From Roridomyces roridus (taxonomy: Eukaryota; Basidiomycota; Agaricomycetes; Agaricales; Mycenaceae), in the NCBI GenBank assembly GCA_029378245.1, contig JARKIF010000037.1:248001-312000 (forward strand): a stretch of 64,000 nt of DNA. The letters are read 5' to 3'. The translations under genes were made by a program, and so were the position numbers. The notes below the pieces were generated by a model that saw only the letters and a list, made by a program, of their open reading frames with translations, did not search any database and was not told the origin of the DNA. Numbering within the stretch: position 1 is the stretch's first letter; every line of letters begins with the position of its first letter. This document shows, one piece after another, positions 47,087 through 58,060 of the stretch.

Positions 47087-47690
47087 GGAGGGAGGGAGTG
47101 AGCTATGGGAGGCGTCAGCCCCAATATAACCAACCTCCAAGACTGTGGGAACTCAAGCCCGCTTCCGCTTCCGCCATAAATACCAAAGACCGCAGTCACA
47201 CAAAGTGGGACGACGATCCGTATCTTCCAGTCCGACTGACTAGGAGGACCAAAGGAGGACAGCAAATGCTGCAGAGGCCGAAGAAAGGAGTCTGCCTTGA
47301 CAGCTCTCGCAGACGAAGGGTCCTGCCAGCCGCCTTGAGTCAAATCGTATAAGAAGGCGCTGATACAGTTAAAAACGCACTATTGCCACTCTCCCCGCAC
47401 CGTTACAGCACCTCCAGACGCCACGCCACGTAAAAGCTCCACCATCTGAATCTCCCTTTAGCGTGGTGCTGGCGCGCTGGATCGCGAGGGATGAGACAGC
47501 GTAGCGGCTGTAGCGAGGCACATCGCTTCCGAGGCGGCCAGGCCAGATGACGCGGCAACTGAAGCAGTGGTCCCGGTCTTGCGGTCTTGTGGCGCTGCCG
47601 ACCATTCGGCGTGCTTTCCTCTAAGAGTTTCAGCTGAAACCGAAAGACGTGCAAAGTGCGACAGACACGATGCATGATGAGCGGAGAGGT
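47087..47690. other. Intergenic, no feature seen
   Basis: Upstream of the GTPase and up to the MITE at 47699; nothing supported. Confidence 0.4.
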
Positions 47691-47698
47691 CAAGCTCC

Positions 47699-47969
47699 CA
47701 GTGAAAAGTCTGTCTGGGTATATCTGGCCAAATCTGGCCTCATCGTGGAAAAGCGCCATATTCCTCTGGCCATCAATTCATCAATCTGGGATTTTGCTGG
47801 CCTCTTCAATTTCTTGCAATTTTCGTAGCACAAATGTCAAAATTTGTATTGATTCCCGAAAATCCCTGATAAAGCGCCAAAATTCTAGTGACACATCTGG
47901 TCCTGTCTCGGGATATCTGGTGTAAAATGGCCAGATATGCCCAGATATGCCCAGACGGACTTTTCACTG
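47699..47969. mobile_element. hAT-like MITE candidate
   Basis: A 271-bp stretch with inverted ends: left CAGTGAAAAGTCTGTCTGGG, right end the inverse complement of CAGTGAAAAGTCCGTCTGGG. CAGTG ends are common in hAT elements. GGTCAAG occurs just outside both ends, but not in exact register, so the target-site duplication is unsure. No coding capacity. Confidence 0.7.
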
Positions 47970-48154
47970 GGGGTCAAGGATGCCTTTGTTTGTTGATGGC
48001 CATACGATTACAAACATTGGCATCAATGCGAGTGACGGCTGGTCCAGGGAGACACGAGGCAGGAGGACATTGAAGCTGGGCAGATTGGATAGAAGGCTGA
48101 TGAGAGCGAGAACAAGAAATGCAAAAAGAGTGAGGCGCACAGATGCAAAAGGAA

Positions 48155-48238
48155 TGCCCACTAGCCGATTCGAACGACTGATCTTTTCATGTGATCCTGG
48201 GATACAAGTGAAACGCTTTACCTCTAAGCCAAGCGGGC
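48155..48238 (-). tRNA. tRNA-Thr (anticodon UGU) with a 12-nt intron
   Basis: A full cloverleaf forms on the minus strand. The acceptor GCCCGCT pairs with AGTGGGC (one G-U). The D-stem GCTT/AAGC has four pairs with GG in the loop. The anticodon stem TTTCA/TGAAA is perfect once a 12-nt intron (TCCCAGGATCAC) is removed after position 37. The loop CTTGTAA holds the anticodon TGT at 48206-48204, reading ACA (Thr). The T-arm is AGTCG, TTCGAAT, CGGCT. TTTT follows about 5 nt after the discriminator base, a normal Pol III terminator. It is the only intact tRNA I find in the window. Confidence 0.95.
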
Positions 48239-48394
48239 GTCGACCAAGGTGACAATCCAGCGGTGCCGACCGCCATCGTGGCCCACCGCAGAAAAATTCT
48301 CGTTTGCATGCGCGGATACTACTCATGTATTGGTTGCCCGGAATGACCGGTTAAATGTGTTGGTTGTGTGTTGGCTGCTCGCCACACTGCATCT

Positions 48395-49190
48395 CACGAA
48401 AAAGGGACAAGTCGGGTTACAACTTACAAACTATCCTCGGTGGGATCGAACCACCTGTTGACGCCTCCAAAGAGCAAGACTTTCGATGGACAGGAGACCA
48501 ACTTACTGCGATGGACTCATAGGGTACGTAAAAACCGTGAACCTCGTCGTCCCCACTGTATCTACTTCTTCAAATGTGAAAAGCTACACAGACGCCGTGC
48601 GCCATGCACTCCAGGTGGGATCGAACCACGACTCGAACTTCATGCGACTGGGAGATACTTTGAGAGACTAACTGGTCTGTATCCATTCAGCCTGGATAAC
48701 GATTCGACAACTTAACCGAGTGTCTTCAAGCCAAGTGGACCCACCGCGCATCCAGACTTGAGAAGGAAGTGATTCTATAAGTATTGGAGCATGGACGTTC
48801 ATCGACAACCGATACACGAAGAGATCTCCTGTCCCAGACCTCGTCGCTACTCCATCATATTCTCACCGAAACACCAAGTCTTCTGCATGACGTCCCACTT
48901 TCCGAAACCCAGAAAAATGCCGAATGTGCGATAATGCCAGGTGGAATCGAACCACCCTGAACCGTTGGCAAGACATTGTCAGCACAAGTTGTACTTATTT
49001 TCTTGAAGACGTGCTCGCACGAAAAAAAAAGTAATGTCCTCAATGTCACATGGCACCAGCTGGGATCGAACCACGCAGCTCGCTAGGAAGACGATCCACC
49101 GACTTCCCAAGCCAAAAGCGGGCCAAAGTGCTTCGACTCTAGGCACTGCAGTATGCTCCGCGAGAATCGAACCACACGCCTATCGGCAAC
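48395..49190 (-). repeat. Cluster of five tRNA-like T-arm/oligo-T units
   Basis: On the minus strand, T-arm motifs GTGGTTCGATCCCAC or close variants lie at TCGAA positions 48446, 48621, 48947, 49066 and 49167. T runs on that strand are at 48400-48404, 48577-48580, 48913-48917, 49022-49030 (9) and 49114-49117. The 48446 unit has GGTGG/CCACC and a possible intron-split anticodon stem but only five of seven acceptor pairs. They look like worn tRNAs or tRNA-derived genes next to the intact tRNA-Thr. Confidence 0.6.
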
Positions 49191-49385
49191 TTGAACCGAG
49201 CATCGGAGAAGTGAAGAGTAATTGGACCACATGCCATGTATTCAGTTCCACCCTTGACGGATATCAAGGCTTTGAATTCCCGAGCTAGTTGTGGCGACTT
49301 CGCCTGGATACATAAATCTACAATAACTTACAACACAAAACCCCAAAGAATGATATCCACAAGCCGAGCAGCACAGACAGAGAGA

Positions 49386-51325
49386 TCACGGTAAAAGTGA
49401 AGTCGCCGAGGAGAACGACGAAGCCACGGACGTAGACGCAATCAGTTCCCCCTCCTCCTCCACAGGAAGCGGCGGCAATCGATCCCCCTTCTCCTGAATA
49501 GTCGGCATGGTTGTATGCGCCTGGGACGGCGCAGGGGTGATATATCGCGGCGGCAACTCGACGACCTCGGCATCCGCCTCGGTAAACACGGTCACAGGCG
49601 CCTGGCCTGCATCGTGGTGCAGAACATACGTACGTGTACGGCCCGGAGCGGCGGAATTCGGAGCAGAGGCGCGCCAGGCAGTGGCGTTGGTCGCGGCTGT
49701 CCAGGGGGGTTCGGATGAAATCGTATCTCCACGCGGTCGTGTGGGGAAGGAATCCGGACGCGTGGGAGCCTGCGTCTCTTGGTCGAATGTGTCGAACGCG
49801 TCGACGCGAGGGGACTGCTTTCGTGGGCGGAGGTAGAGGAATGTGGCTAGTGCGCCGAGTATGGCTGCACCAGCTGCGGCACCGAGTCCGGCTGCTGCTG
49901 CGACTGCGTGGGCTTGGGATTTCGGTCTGCGAGGAACGATCAGTGAGAAGGCGGAATATGAATAGCAACTTACATCGTCCCTGGAGCCACTGTACAGGAT
50001 TCATCAGAATCAAGGCACATAAAAGATGGAAGACACCTCTGCGACGTACAACAATTATTGGGTCCGAAACCACCCGCATGTAATGGGCCGTTCGACCATA
50101 GTTGCCCATCCGCACTTTGTAGTGAGAGGAAGAATGGATACGACCACGACTAGCAGACTTTCAGCATCACGACTCTCGGCGTCAAAAAGAGAATTACGCA
50201 CCAAGGAGACGGTCCAAGATATTGGACCCATCGAATCAGATGTGATGTTGTATGGCGGATGAAGCGGCGGTGCGACAGTTAGTGTGAACGGCGGCTTCCC
50301 GGATGTTGGGGTGACGGTGAGGTCCGTGCACTGAACCGCATTATGAGCTATAGATACATTCGATTCGGAGAGAGCAGCACGCACCTGGTCGATAAATCCA
50401 TACTGTGACATCGGCCCTCCAGGGACTGTGGCCTGGACAGTCAATCGCTCGGGGAAGGTGACATTCTGGCATCTGAAACAAGATGTTGTCAATCGAGATT
50501 TGTTTGCGATACCGGATTTTTCTGTGGCGTACACTGGGGTTGTGACGGTCGTGTTCTGAACGACCGTATACATGGCTTGACATCCCCCAGGAACACCATT
50601 GGTGTCCCACTGCTGGATCGTCAGCTTGGACGGATGAAACGGGAAACGGTGTCAATCACCATGCAGATTTGATACTACAAGGAAAATATGGTCAGATCCA
50701 CGACACGAGTACATCGTTGGGACTAACCTGTGTTCCGGGTGCAAAGGGAACTTGCCAATCCTAAGTGAATTGAGATTTTCGTCGATCGAAAGTACGAGGT
50801 ATGGGACTCACGAATGCGAGTCCACTTCCTGTGCCAATGGTAAACGGCGTGGTCAATGTCGATGTGAAGACGACCATCGAATACGGTGCGACGGGACTCG
50901 GCCTGCCAAAAGTCGGTAAGGATACAGGGCAGTAAAAACCCGATAAACGCACCCGATAGCATTCCCTACGTTGCGGAGCACGCACTCAGTAACACATACA
51001 TACACCACCTCAGCGTCAGGAAGACTCACGCCGACCCCACGTAAGATGAATCGTCTCGCACTGCTCTGGTCACAAATCTCCTGATGAGCAATGGCAGACG
51101 AAGACCAAGGCCACGCACCAGTTATAGGAATCGGCACAGGCTGCGACGCAATATCGTAGTCGAAGAAAAAACCCTGCCGATTTCATTTCAGCGTCTTGGG
51201 TCCGAGCCAGAGAGACGGCGACGCACCGGCTGCAGAAGCGGAACGTATTCAGCCTGCACGAGCCCCACCACAGCACCGAGAACAAGCAAGAGGTCCAGCC
51301 ACGAAGAAACGAAAGTAAGGCCCAT
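49386..51325 (-). CDS. Single-pass membrane protein with large ectodomain
   Basis: The start at 51325 gives a signal peptide of about 25 residues (MGLTFVSSWLDLLLVLGAV and so on). Several short exons follow: FFFDYDIASQPVPIPIT, APYSMVVFTSTL with FTIGTGSGLAF, DWQVPFAPGTQ, then DTNGVPGGCQAMYTVVQN. The ectodomain has paired Cys and many N-glycosylation sites. A transmembrane helix (AAAAGLGAAAGAAILGALAT region) is followed by RPRK and a Pro/Ser-rich cytoplasmic tail ending SFSSATSLLP. This is a widespread agaric family, with the look of a surface sensor or adhesion protein; function is not established. A related but shorter gene is at 21973-22807. Confidence 0.75.
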
Positions 51326-52179
51326 TGTCTCTAGGACAAGCGGGGCGTGGCAGCGGCGAAAAGGAAGAAAAGGAAAGGGGAGAGAGCGTGGGTGACGCCT
51401 AGCGACACAAGCGCTCTAGCCCCCCCGAGCTTGTGGTTATGAGCAAAGTGTACAGAAAGACAGATCATGATTTGATATCTCCGGAGTTGTTTCGAGTAGC
51501 GGCAATCAAACGGGACTAATCTGTGCCGCACTGTGTGCGTCGAGCACCGTTGGCAGGGGGATTAGACTTCGGCAGATGTCGGCAGCTCCAGGGGAGCGTT
51601 TTCTGCGTTGTGGCGCCGCAGATCAACGGCTGGTGGAACAGATGTGGAATGGGGGCGGTGGAATGCACCGCCAGCCAATTGGGACGTCGGCTGGCCTACA
51701 GATTCCCCTCGGTTAAGACCGATGAACGAAAATAGAGTTCAATTGAACTATCGAACCAACTTGGAACCAACAGTGTATAAGATCGCGTGTTTCCCAGGGT
51801 ACATAATATGAATGTCGAACGATCATCAGTGTCATTGGCATCGTTCAACGTTCAGGGCCGGTTCGGTGAGTGAAGACCTTCCCGGCGAGTTGAAACAAGC
51901 TCTCTTCTTGCTCTCGGCTATGAAATGATTCATGCATAAAAATATACTTCAGCCGTCGCTCCTCGATTGAATTCTGCTCAATATAGACCGCCGGGTACGA
52001 TGGGCCAGGTAGCTTACCGATGTCTCAACCTCCCTGCAGTACCACGGACATTCTCATAGAAAGATGGGGCGTCATTGCCTCATTGGCGGATAGATGCACA
52101 TCTTTTCGGGCACCAGGTCCGCTGATCGAGTCAGTGAAGTGGAAGGCTCTCTCCCCTAAAAAGTCTGCTTCAACTTTCG
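51326..52179. other. Intergenic
   Basis: Promoter side of the membrane-protein gene; no supported feature. Confidence 0.4.
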
Positions 52180-52232
52180 TTCGACCTTGACAAAAATTCA
52201 GGTAGAATCAGCGTTCACTGCACTCCGCCGGG

Positions 52233-53361
52233 GTGTAGGCAGTGCTACTAGGCACAGGGTTTGCCTATGGGGATAGGCACAGGTAGGCAAACCTACCTGT
52301 TTTCCACGTTGATCTGGCCTCTGAGGGGCTGAAAAGCTCGTGAACTTGTTCTGGAGGTCCCCCAACCACTCGAATGCGTCCAGGGTTCGGTGGAATTCAG
52401 TTTATAGCAAGCTAATCTCACGGCTGTCAATTTCGGCGCTCCCAGTGCATTTAAGGCTCACCGGCACCAGGACCCCTGATTATAGGTGTGAAGGCCTGAT
52501 GCGATTCCTGACGATTTGGGCGATTTTTGACCTGTAGGGCTGTACGAAATCCTGACAAAATTTGAGATTTTCTGGGGAGGCCTGGTGCGGAAATCCTGAC
52601 GTTTTGGGCCAGCCTAGTGGGCCTGACGTGAAATCCTGACGTGGATCCGTGGCGGAGTGGTTTGGATATCCCTAGCTACCAACTGTAGCTGATGGGATGT
52701 CCCCGAGTTCGATTCATCGCCCAGTAATTTCGTTTGATTACGGAGTTTTATCTCATTTGGCCGAGCTCCACTTTTTGCCCCTGATCCGAATCATATTTGT
52801 GCCCACAAGAGAGACAAGAGGTCGCGCGGGGCTTTTAAATACGGCCACAGGCGACCGTTTTGCGACATTCCAAGGCTCAGGCAGCTGTTTTTATTGAAAT
52901 TATCGATTTTCCTGACGAAAACAAGGCCTCTGAAGGCCTGTGGCAAAAAACTGACTTTTTTGGGCAAAATCGAGGCCTGTTTCGGTTTTCCTGACTTTTA
53001 GCGAAAAATTTCTGAAGGCCTGTATGAATCCTGACTTTTTGTCGCAAAAAAATCAGGCCTTCCCACCTATAATCGGGGGTCCTCCGGCACCACCGGCGCG
53101 ATTTATGCGATTTATCTTGGACTCTCGGCTATGGGTGATCATGGCAACCAACAGGCGACACAGTTTTACGCCCCAGAACTTGTGAATAGGCCGTAGCGAG
53201 CCCGAGAAAGGTGGTGAGACCAAAAAAGGGGGGTCGTGTAGGCACAGCGTAGGCAGAGGGTAGGCACAGCTAGGCACAGTTTTGATTTACTCAGCTAGGC
53301 ACAGCCAAAATTGATGTGCCTAGCCGGATGTCGGCACAGCTAGAAATAGCTCTGCCTACAC
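52233..53361. mobile_element. Outer DNA element with TAGGCACAG end repeats
   Basis: The ends are GTGTAGGCAG and CTGCCTACAC. Both flanks hold several TAGGCACAG-type subterminal repeats, like transposase binding sites. No clean target-site duplication was found. It is interrupted by the 615-bp element at 52469-53083. The host sequence on either side continues a second copy found at 56968/58061. Confidence 0.6.
52469..53083. mobile_element. 615-bp DNA transposon with 8-bp target duplication
   Basis: Terminal inverted repeats of about 31 bp (left AGGACCCCTGATTATAGGTG, right complement AGGACCCCCGATTATAGGTG, 29 of 31 matching) are flanked by identical CCGGCACC at 52461-52468 and 53084-53091. The interior repeats the motif CCTGACGTTTT many times on both sides. 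It carries an A-box (TGGCGGAGTGG at about 52653) and a B-box (GAGTTCGATTC at 52706) followed by TTTT, so a tRNA-like Pol III unit lies inside. No transposase, so non-autonomous, hAT-like by target size. Confidence 0.9.
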
Positions 53362-53712
53362 GGTCGCGGAATGCAGTGGTTCTGTTTCCGTTTAGCTTGT
53401 AGTCACTGAGATCCGAGTGACCGTCACTCGGATTGCCGTTACGATGAGACACAGATGATTTCCAGACTCCATTCAACGCCACCGTAGAGACGCGGTTGCT
53501 GTTTCGCCAGACGGTGGGGGAATTGCCTGAGCAGGATCGTATTCTTAGCTTAGCGCGGATGTGCAGGTAGGTATTTGTGTATTTTTTGACATGGAATTAG
53601 GCGGGCTCATATGTGTTTTCAGGCGCCGAATAGGATGACGGTGTTCATCTTCTGATTGTCTAAAACACATGATTACTCAGAGAACAAGGTTTATATATAC
53701 ATAGCAGCTTTT

Positions 53713-56523
53713 CTACAGCTGATTCACACGCGCCACGTAGGCCGGGGATTCAGTCAAGAATTTGTTTCCACTCCGGCGGTCACTAGGAGAAGGTGAGGGG
53801 AAGGAAGGATAGTGAAAGTTTTGTCCGAATCCGGGTCGTCCGACGCTGACACGCTCAACTCCCAGCGGCGGACCAAGTCGGGAGGACATGTCGGGGAGGT
53901 CTGAGATTTGAATTAGTACTAGCGAATGACGCTGTGGAGGTTCCCAAACCTGGAGCCATTCCATGATGCAGCGTGCATTGGACACGGTAAGCATCCGTCT
54001 GAGACGAAGAGCGGAGACTTCTGTCCAGTTTAAGCTGAGTTGGTGCAGTTCGTGCAATAAATCTGGGTTAGAGGGAGGACAGCCACTCAGAGGTGTGCTA
54101 AAGGTTTCTCCGAAGCGAGTTTGCATTAACCTGCGAGAATTTCAGTCGGATATTGATGAACTAACTAATGAGCAGACTGACGGCACGAGTAATATTTCGC
54201 CATCACTTATCTTTCGAAATAGACGAACATGGGCCACAGCGACGTCTCGGTAGACATCCGATGTCCACCGAGGGTTTGAAGTCCACAGCTGAGGGTCCGA
54301 ATCAAGGAGCTGGACCTCATCAGTCCACCAACGACGTTGTACGTTTGAATCAAAGAACTGTAGATCCCATATTGAGGCGAGCATTTCGGGCCAGGATATG
54401 TCCATCAAAATACGGCTGCAGGAAACCCATTTTGGGCGCGGATCAGGGGGAGGATCTGAGTGGTCCGAGGAGAATATGCTGAGAAAATGTGTGAATGCCT
54501 GAAGCCGGCGAAGTTGAGTTTGTCCCTCTGGGACATTTCGATTGAGTAGGTGCTCCAAGGAGTAAGAGCGGGCGTGGTATACGCGCTCCCAGAGCTCAAG
54601 AAGGTCCTTTGGGCAGTCACGCGTTTTCTGAGGAGATGTATTTAGAATGGTTAACGACACCAGTACATAAAAAAATTTAAACTCACCGCCAACCAGTTTA
54701 CAAGTTGTCCATCATCCGCCAAAAACCCCTTCAAGAAGCAGAAATCGAAGTTCACTTCTCTGATCAGAGGAAGGAGAACATCGCACGGCTCGAGAGATGT
54801 GATGTAGTCAATCCAAATGCGGGCAACCATCCTGAGAAAACCAGTATCAACAGTTGTTGGCATCCGGCGGCAGAATTACTTACCACACAATATGGTCAGC
54901 GGGAGGTGAGTGTTTGCAAGATAATGTTGTCAGCATGGCTCGGGCTGAATCCAGACGATGTGATACACTGCCGATGTAGAAATCTGAGGATCGTTCTTTA
55001 CTGATCAGAAAATCCCTAAATGAGGCATGGCGCAGGATGATACGCTGGGAGTCGGCATCGATGGCGAAAACAGAGTGCAACCCCCGCATGGCTAGTTGGA
55101 TGTCACTGGCTTCGAGATCCAGAAGCTGTGCAATATGACAAATCGTCAAATACTCCGGCCAGCCGGGATGAAAGATCAGAGATAAAATGGTGAAGAGACG
55201 TGGGCGACACCGGTTTGGAACCTGACAGAGGATTTGGCGGTACAGTTGGTCAAGGGGACTGAAGGGCGACAAATCACACTCCGAGTCGGCATTAAAGATG
55301 ATTTCAAGCTGCTCCGTGGGTCGAAAGTACTTGTCATCCACAAACTTGATGACTGTGTCCGCGTAAATGAAATATCCTGACGACTGTTCGACCAAATGGG
55401 ACAGTACATCGTCGGATGGCCAGGGCAAAGGAATTGTGGACATGGTCGAATGGTGTTCCTTGTGGATGCGCGCAAATTCACGGCGCAGGAAAATATCCAC
55501 ATCGGCAAACGACTGCTCGATGTTGATTGTATCAAGGTCACCGAAGCACGGGTTACCGAACATCTCGCTGATATCGGGTTCCGGCCGGCTGGCGATGATG
55601 ATTTTGATCGGAAGGGTATGGTGAGCACAAACGATGTCGCCGACGGAGCGCAAGATTTCCTGCTGAACGGGAATGCCATCGCACTCATCGAGTCCGTCGA
55701 TGAGAAGTATCCGACGTCCGCAACCAGACGCCAAACCACAGGGTTCGACGATTAGTTGCCGCAGTTGAGTAGCGATGGAACTGGAGACCAGAGTCGGGTT
55801 TGCCTCCACACCCTTCGAAATAGGGAATTTCAAAGATCGTTCGAAGATCGCCAGTTGGTATGCGAGAGTGGCGAACAGAAAGCGGCCGTTGCTACGATTC
55901 GGATGACCACGTTTGAAGAAGTAGCTTCCCCCGAGGCGCCCGACATCGTGGAGACGCTGGCAGAGACTCTGCATGATGGCAGATTTCCCGGCACCGGCAG
56001 GTCCATGAAGCCAGAGAACGCGGGTGTCCGGATCGTCGAATCGACGAAGTAGGTCCTCCAAGAACTCTATCCGTGTCTCTGGATGGCATCGGGGTTGAGG
56101 GAAGCTTTCGGCCGAGTCGTACATGGCTTCTACAACAGCGTGGCGATGTAGGGTATCGAGGCCTGGAAACCTGTCAGATTTCCTATGCATGAGGGTACTA
56201 GGTAGCGTACCTGTAGCCTGATAGATATGATTGACATTCGATGTCGCAATATGTACCATGTCCTCGAGGCAAGGTCGGACGAAAGTGTCTGCGGCGGCCT
56301 GAATAGTTGCCGTGGAGTATCGCTCGGATGTGGTGCTGTGGGGCGCAAATCTTCTCTGAATATCTCCATCGAATCCTTCGTCCAAAGAATCGCGGTCCTG
56401 GATGGTACGAGGCTCCTCCGGGTGGCCAGCGCCAGCAACTGTGTTGATCTGCAGGTTCACATCTCCAGCGACGCTGTAGAAGCGTCCACCACTGAAGTGG
56501 AAGCCTGCGTTATTATGGAACAT
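53713..56523 (-). CDS. NACHT-domain NLR (third, unrelated subtype)
   Basis: Four exons (56523-54884, 54831-54687, 54627-54182, 54130-53713) give 882 residues in frame. The N-terminus MFHNNAGFHFSGGRFYSV, then AGDVNLQ, is the usual start of one large agaric NLR class. Then come Walker A GPAGAGKSA, Walker B LLIDGLDECDG and the ASRPEPD motif. The C-terminal third is a helical region with repeated Trp-rich segments, with no recognised WD40 or ankyrin repeats. It is expected to be a cytosolic non-self receptor that oligomerises on ATP binding. One internal GT-AG pair near 56210 would shift the frame and is not used. The third exon joins by GTCAGT to CAG in phase. Confidence 0.87.
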
Positions 56524-56991
56524 GAGGAAGAGAGAGGGGTGTCGAGAGAGTCGAGAGCTGCTTGAGGCGTTGGCGTGGTGCGAGAAGAAGAGAGGTTGTC
56601 ACAGTGTCACTGGGGGCAGTGCTGATGCACTGGTTTGCTGTCGCCGATGCCGTCGGAGTGAAATGCCGCACTGAACATAAGAACGAAGAGCGCGGCCTAT
56701 GGTGTTGAAGTGGGAACTTTTGACAGAATGCAACTTTTGCAGCAGCAAGAGAGAGGCAGGCGGAAGCAAAAACTGACTGTTACTGTCGCAGTGTTACCGC
56801 CGAAGATAAGTTGAGACGGAGGCGGCTACATAGTACACAGGGAGAAGACGAATCCCGATGTTGAAGTCCTCACCACCTCGAGCTCGATCTTCGCTCTCCT
56901 TTTCCTTGGTCAGCAAGCGATGGGCTTTTGGCCGGCGGTCGCTTCCCCCTGCTTCAGCCTTCAATGGTTCGGCCTTGACAAGAATTCAGGT

Positions 56992-58060
56992 TAGGGATGA
57001 GCACCGTCCGTGTACGGGTGACGGCCGTCAATCGCCCAAGCTGAGACGGGTACGGGCCGTGAAATTGACGGTTGACGGCCGTGAAATGACGGGGACGGGC
57101 GAGGATTGGTGCAACCATCTCATAGCAGATGATCCTCTGCCAGAAGATGTTCCAAGGTGCAACAATTGTTGCTGGGACACAAAATCTACCTCACATCGCC
57201 ACCAACCTGCTGAATAACACTCATTTTCTTGCACATCAAACATCGCATCAGAGTTGACATCAACCCATCAATCGGAAAGAACGAATGGTGAGCATCGTGC
57301 CAAGTGGCTTGCACAATTTTGAGACTGTAGTTACCTAGATTGAACACTCACTTTGAGCTCCAAGCAGTGTTGTAGATAAGGGTCTTAATAAGGGTGGCCT
57401 CTGAAATTAAGGGCTTAGCTTGATTTTAAGGGTTAATAAGGATGGGTCATATTAAGGGTTATTTCCCAAAATGGAAATTCCTGCCGGGCACCTCGGGTCA
57501 GAGACGGCCAACCTCAGAGGACAGAAATTGGACAGAAATGAACCCATTTGATAGTCCAAATGTGCATGCCTGCTCTGTACGCCAGCAGTGGCGGCTACTT
57601 CACGGGAGGATCAATCTGTGGGCATGAGCCGAGGGTGCAATCATCATTGCATCACTGTCATCCGCTCGGTAGGCAACCACCAGTGATCGGCAACAGTGGA
57701 AGGTGATGACCTGTGTGATGTTCATCAAGTATGATGCCCGGCTGATCACGGCACCAGCGGAGATTGAAGTACAATAACCCTTAATAAGAACTTATTATCA
57801 TCCAGCTCCCATGTTAAGGCCTTAACTTATCATATGATAAGCCCTTAATAAGATAAGGGCTTATCAACTTATCTACAACACTGGCTCCAAGCGGGTTTCA
57901 AGGGAGAAGCACGCGAATCAGCATTTCCTATGCTGAACCCGTGTTGAACCCGTCGACGGCCGCCCGTCTTTATGGGATGCTTGTAGGCCGACGGGTACGG
58001 GCCATAACCGTGTACGGACGGCCGTCTTACGGCTTGGGACGGGGACGGTGCTCATCCCTA
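56992..58060. mobile_element. hAT-like element with 8-bp target duplication
   Basis: The ends TAGGGATGAGCACCGTCC and its complement bound a 1069-bp element flanked by identical ATTCAGGT at 56984-56991 and 58061-58068. Subterminal GACGGCCGTC-like repeats occur at both ends. There is no transposase frame. TAGGG ends and an 8-bp duplication are the hAT signature. A second element (57365-57883) is nested inside. Confidence 0.93.
57365..57883. mobile_element. Nested hAT-like MITE
   Basis: 519 bp with ends CAGTGTTGTAGATAAG and CTTATCTACAACACTG, flanked by identical GCTCCAAG at 57357-57364 and 57884-57891. The ends are rich in TTAAGGG/CCTTAA repeats. It sits inside the 56992-58060 element, so it inserted later. 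Confidence 0.93.

Noticed and set aside
48400..48540. Second functional tRNA at the GGTGGTTCGATCCCACC motif
   Set aside because: Only five of seven acceptor pairs and no clear D-arm; probably a pseudogene.
56175..56220. Extra intron in the third NLR near 56210
   Set aside because: Removing the GT-AG pair would take 40 nt and break the frame, while reading through stays open.
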